Positions 62,980 to 64,000 of a DNA stretch of 64,000 nucleotides are shown here, piece after piece. Both the position numbers and the translations under genes were made by a program. The notes below the pieces were generated by a model. That model saw nothing but the letters and a program-made list of their open reading frames with translations, was not told the origin of the DNA and searched no databases. Each line of letters begins with the position of its first letter. Positions within the stretch are counted from its first letter, which is position 1. The DNA comes from Sinorhizobium sojae CCBAU 05684. GTDB lineage: Bacteria; Pseudomonadota; Alphaproteobacteria; Rhizobiales; Rhizobiaceae. The stretch is taken from assembly GCF_002288525.1 (NCBI RefSeq), contig NZ_CP023068.1, positions 1,488,001 to 1,552,000 on the forward strand, in the 5' to 3' direction.

Positions 62980-64000
62980 CCAGCAATTCTCCGGCAATCT
63001 CGATTACAAATTTCTGGGCCTCGGCATCCTCGGTATTGCTATTCCACTCTGACGGACCGCCGACATCGAGCGCGATCACATGGCCGTGCATGTCAAAGGC
63101 CCATTCCTTCCGGAAGCCAATCAGCAACCACCGGAAATCGTCAAGCTTGTCGTCAAGGATGTCGAGCACAACGCGGGCGGCATGTGAGGCGGCCATGCTG
63201 ATCGCCGCATCATCCGCTACGATGATCTCGCCGTTGTGGCTGATTGCCTCATAAGCCCTATCGCCGGCCGAAAGCGGCACGACGCGCCCTTTTTCATCTG
63301 TCCAGTTCAGGAGGGCCTCTCGGCCGAGGGTATAAGCGGCATTTCGCTTCGGTACGGACGGCGCAACCAAGGCCCCGATTCCGCCTTCGAACACTTCCAC
63401 AGAAACGAATGGCTTCTGGTTTTCGAAAGCCAGGGCACCAAGCAGCATCGAAGTCGCAGGATCGCCGGCGGCATCCACGATGATGTCGCAGGCCGTGATC
63501 AGATCGAAATGAGCCGCGTTGGTGCTAGCTGATTTCTGCCAGTTCAGGTTCTGGTCAACGGTCATGATATTTGCGCCCGGGACGATATGCAGAAGCCGGC
63601 GCTTTAGCCCATGGACCTTGTGATATCCGACGTCCCGCCAGTCGAGAACATGGCGCTCCAGATTGCCCGGCAGGAACACGTCGCCATCGAAGATGCGCAG
63701 GGTGTCGATCCCGCTACGCAACAGCATTTCCGCAACTTTCGAGCCCACCGAACCGGCCCCGACAATGGCAACCTTTTTGCCTTGTGAAGACGGTGCACGA
63801 CCGGAGCGCAGACCCGTTTCGGGAGGCAGGATATAGACCTTGCGGTGATAGGCATTATCCGAAAGCACATGGAAGACGTTGATGCCATCATCTTCGATGA
63901 ACACAGTTACGAAGTGCACTTCGCCTTCCACGGGCGAACTCTCCCAGAGAGTGGATGTGAAGGCGGTTCGCTCTAAAGGAAGACCATCGGGCACTTTCCC
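62954..64000 (-). CDS. cap2: E1-like ThiF-family protein (Cap2 E1 part), 5' end outside window
   Basis: The frame is open to the right edge, so the start is unseen; a Met at 63994 may be internal. The ThiF Rossmann motif is KKVAIVGAGSVGSKVAEML. LRIFDGDVFLPGNLERHVL and ITACDIIVDAAGDPA follow, as in bacterial E1 proteins that adenylate the C-terminus of a target. In type II CBASS, Cap2 (E2-E1) conjugates the CD-NTase. The E2 domain and CD-NTase gene should lie just beyond the window on the same strand. Confidence 0.85.
   Translation of the reverse strand, partial: GKVPDGLPLERTAFTSTLWESSPVEGEVHFVTVFIEDDGINVFHVLSDNAYHRKVYILPPETGLRSGRAPSSQGKKVAIVGAGSVGSKVAEMLLRSGIDTLRIFDGDVFLPGNLERHVLDWRDVGYHKVHGLKRRLLHIVPGANIMTVDQNLNWQKSASTNAAHFDLITACDIIVDAAGDPATSMLLGALAFENQKPFVSVEVFEGGIGALVAPSVPKRNAAYTLGREALLNWTDEKGRVVPLSAGDRAYEAISHNGEIIVADDAAISMAASHAARVVLDILDDKLDDFRWLLIGFRKEWAFDMHGHVIALDVGGPSEWNSNTEDAEAQKFVIEIAGELLDALKAFTQ

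Noticed and set aside
1-64000. CRISPR arrays, tRNA and rRNA genes
   Set aside because: I found no regularly spaced identical repeats with unique spacers, no cloverleaf with CCA-proximal pairing and no rRNA-like conserved stretches. A dedicated scan (tRNAscan, CRISPR finder) would settle it.

Overview
The window looks like accessory DNA of a high-GC alphaproteobacterium, probably a rhizobial-type plasmid or genomic island. That placement rests on codon use and on the mix of ISL3, IS66, IS630 and Tn552/Tn5053-like (TniA-TniB-TniQ) elements. It contains no rRNA, tRNA, replication or core metabolic genes. Many genes are truncated or frameshifted, and insertion elements sit inside other insertion elements.

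Region 1 (1-11.4 kb). The right part of an ISL3-type element and a degraded S41 peptidase precede a tight seven- to eight-gene operon (2386-11317). The operon encodes an 80-residue peptide, a radical SAM protein carrying PDZ and DUF512-like domains, two cobalamin-binding radical SAM proteins, a cupin-like protein, an aldo/keto-reductase relative without its catalytic His, a methyltransferase and a 2-oxoglutarate/Fe(II) oxygenase. Most genes overlap by a few bases. A strong promoter and a tandem 17-bp repeat lie upstream. I infer a biosynthetic cluster, possibly for a peptide-derived (RiPP-like) product, that I cannot match to a known pathway.

Region 2 (12-26.4 kb). An intact 3606-bp TniA/B/Q transposon is joined to an IS66 remnant. 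It is followed by small hypothetical, membrane and secreted genes, an McrC remnant, a frameshifted IS66 element, an FAD oxidoreductase and an internally deleted derivative of the same transposon.

Region 3 (26.4-48.7 kb). Two overlapping minus-strand genes encode giant unrecognised proteins of 2402 and 2100 residues. Small proteins, an IS630 element, a KAP-type P-loop NTPase of 1361 residues and an orphan RelB-type antitoxin follow.

Region 4 (49-57.7 kb). A second copy of the TniA/B/Q transposon lies in direct orientation, about 99.6% identical to the first but with a frameshifted tniQ. Next come four minus-strand genes for secreted or peptidase-like proteins (a matrixin-type metalloprotease, a DUF1353-like protein, a subtilase and an NlpC/P60-like protein) and a 588-bp miniature ISL3-derived element.

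Region 5 (57.9-64 kb). This is a defence-like region: an XRE/ImmA-type regulator divergent from an E2-like protein with a SEC-C zinc motif, a frameshifted HEPN-like gene, and the distal part of a CBASS operon (E1/ThiF, JAB/JAMM peptidase, Cap4-like nuclease-SAVED effector). The CD-NTase expected for CBASS would lie beyond the right edge.

The best candidates for undescribed biology are the radical SAM/B12 operon, the giant gene pair, and terminal sequences shared between the ISL3-type and TniABQ-type elements.
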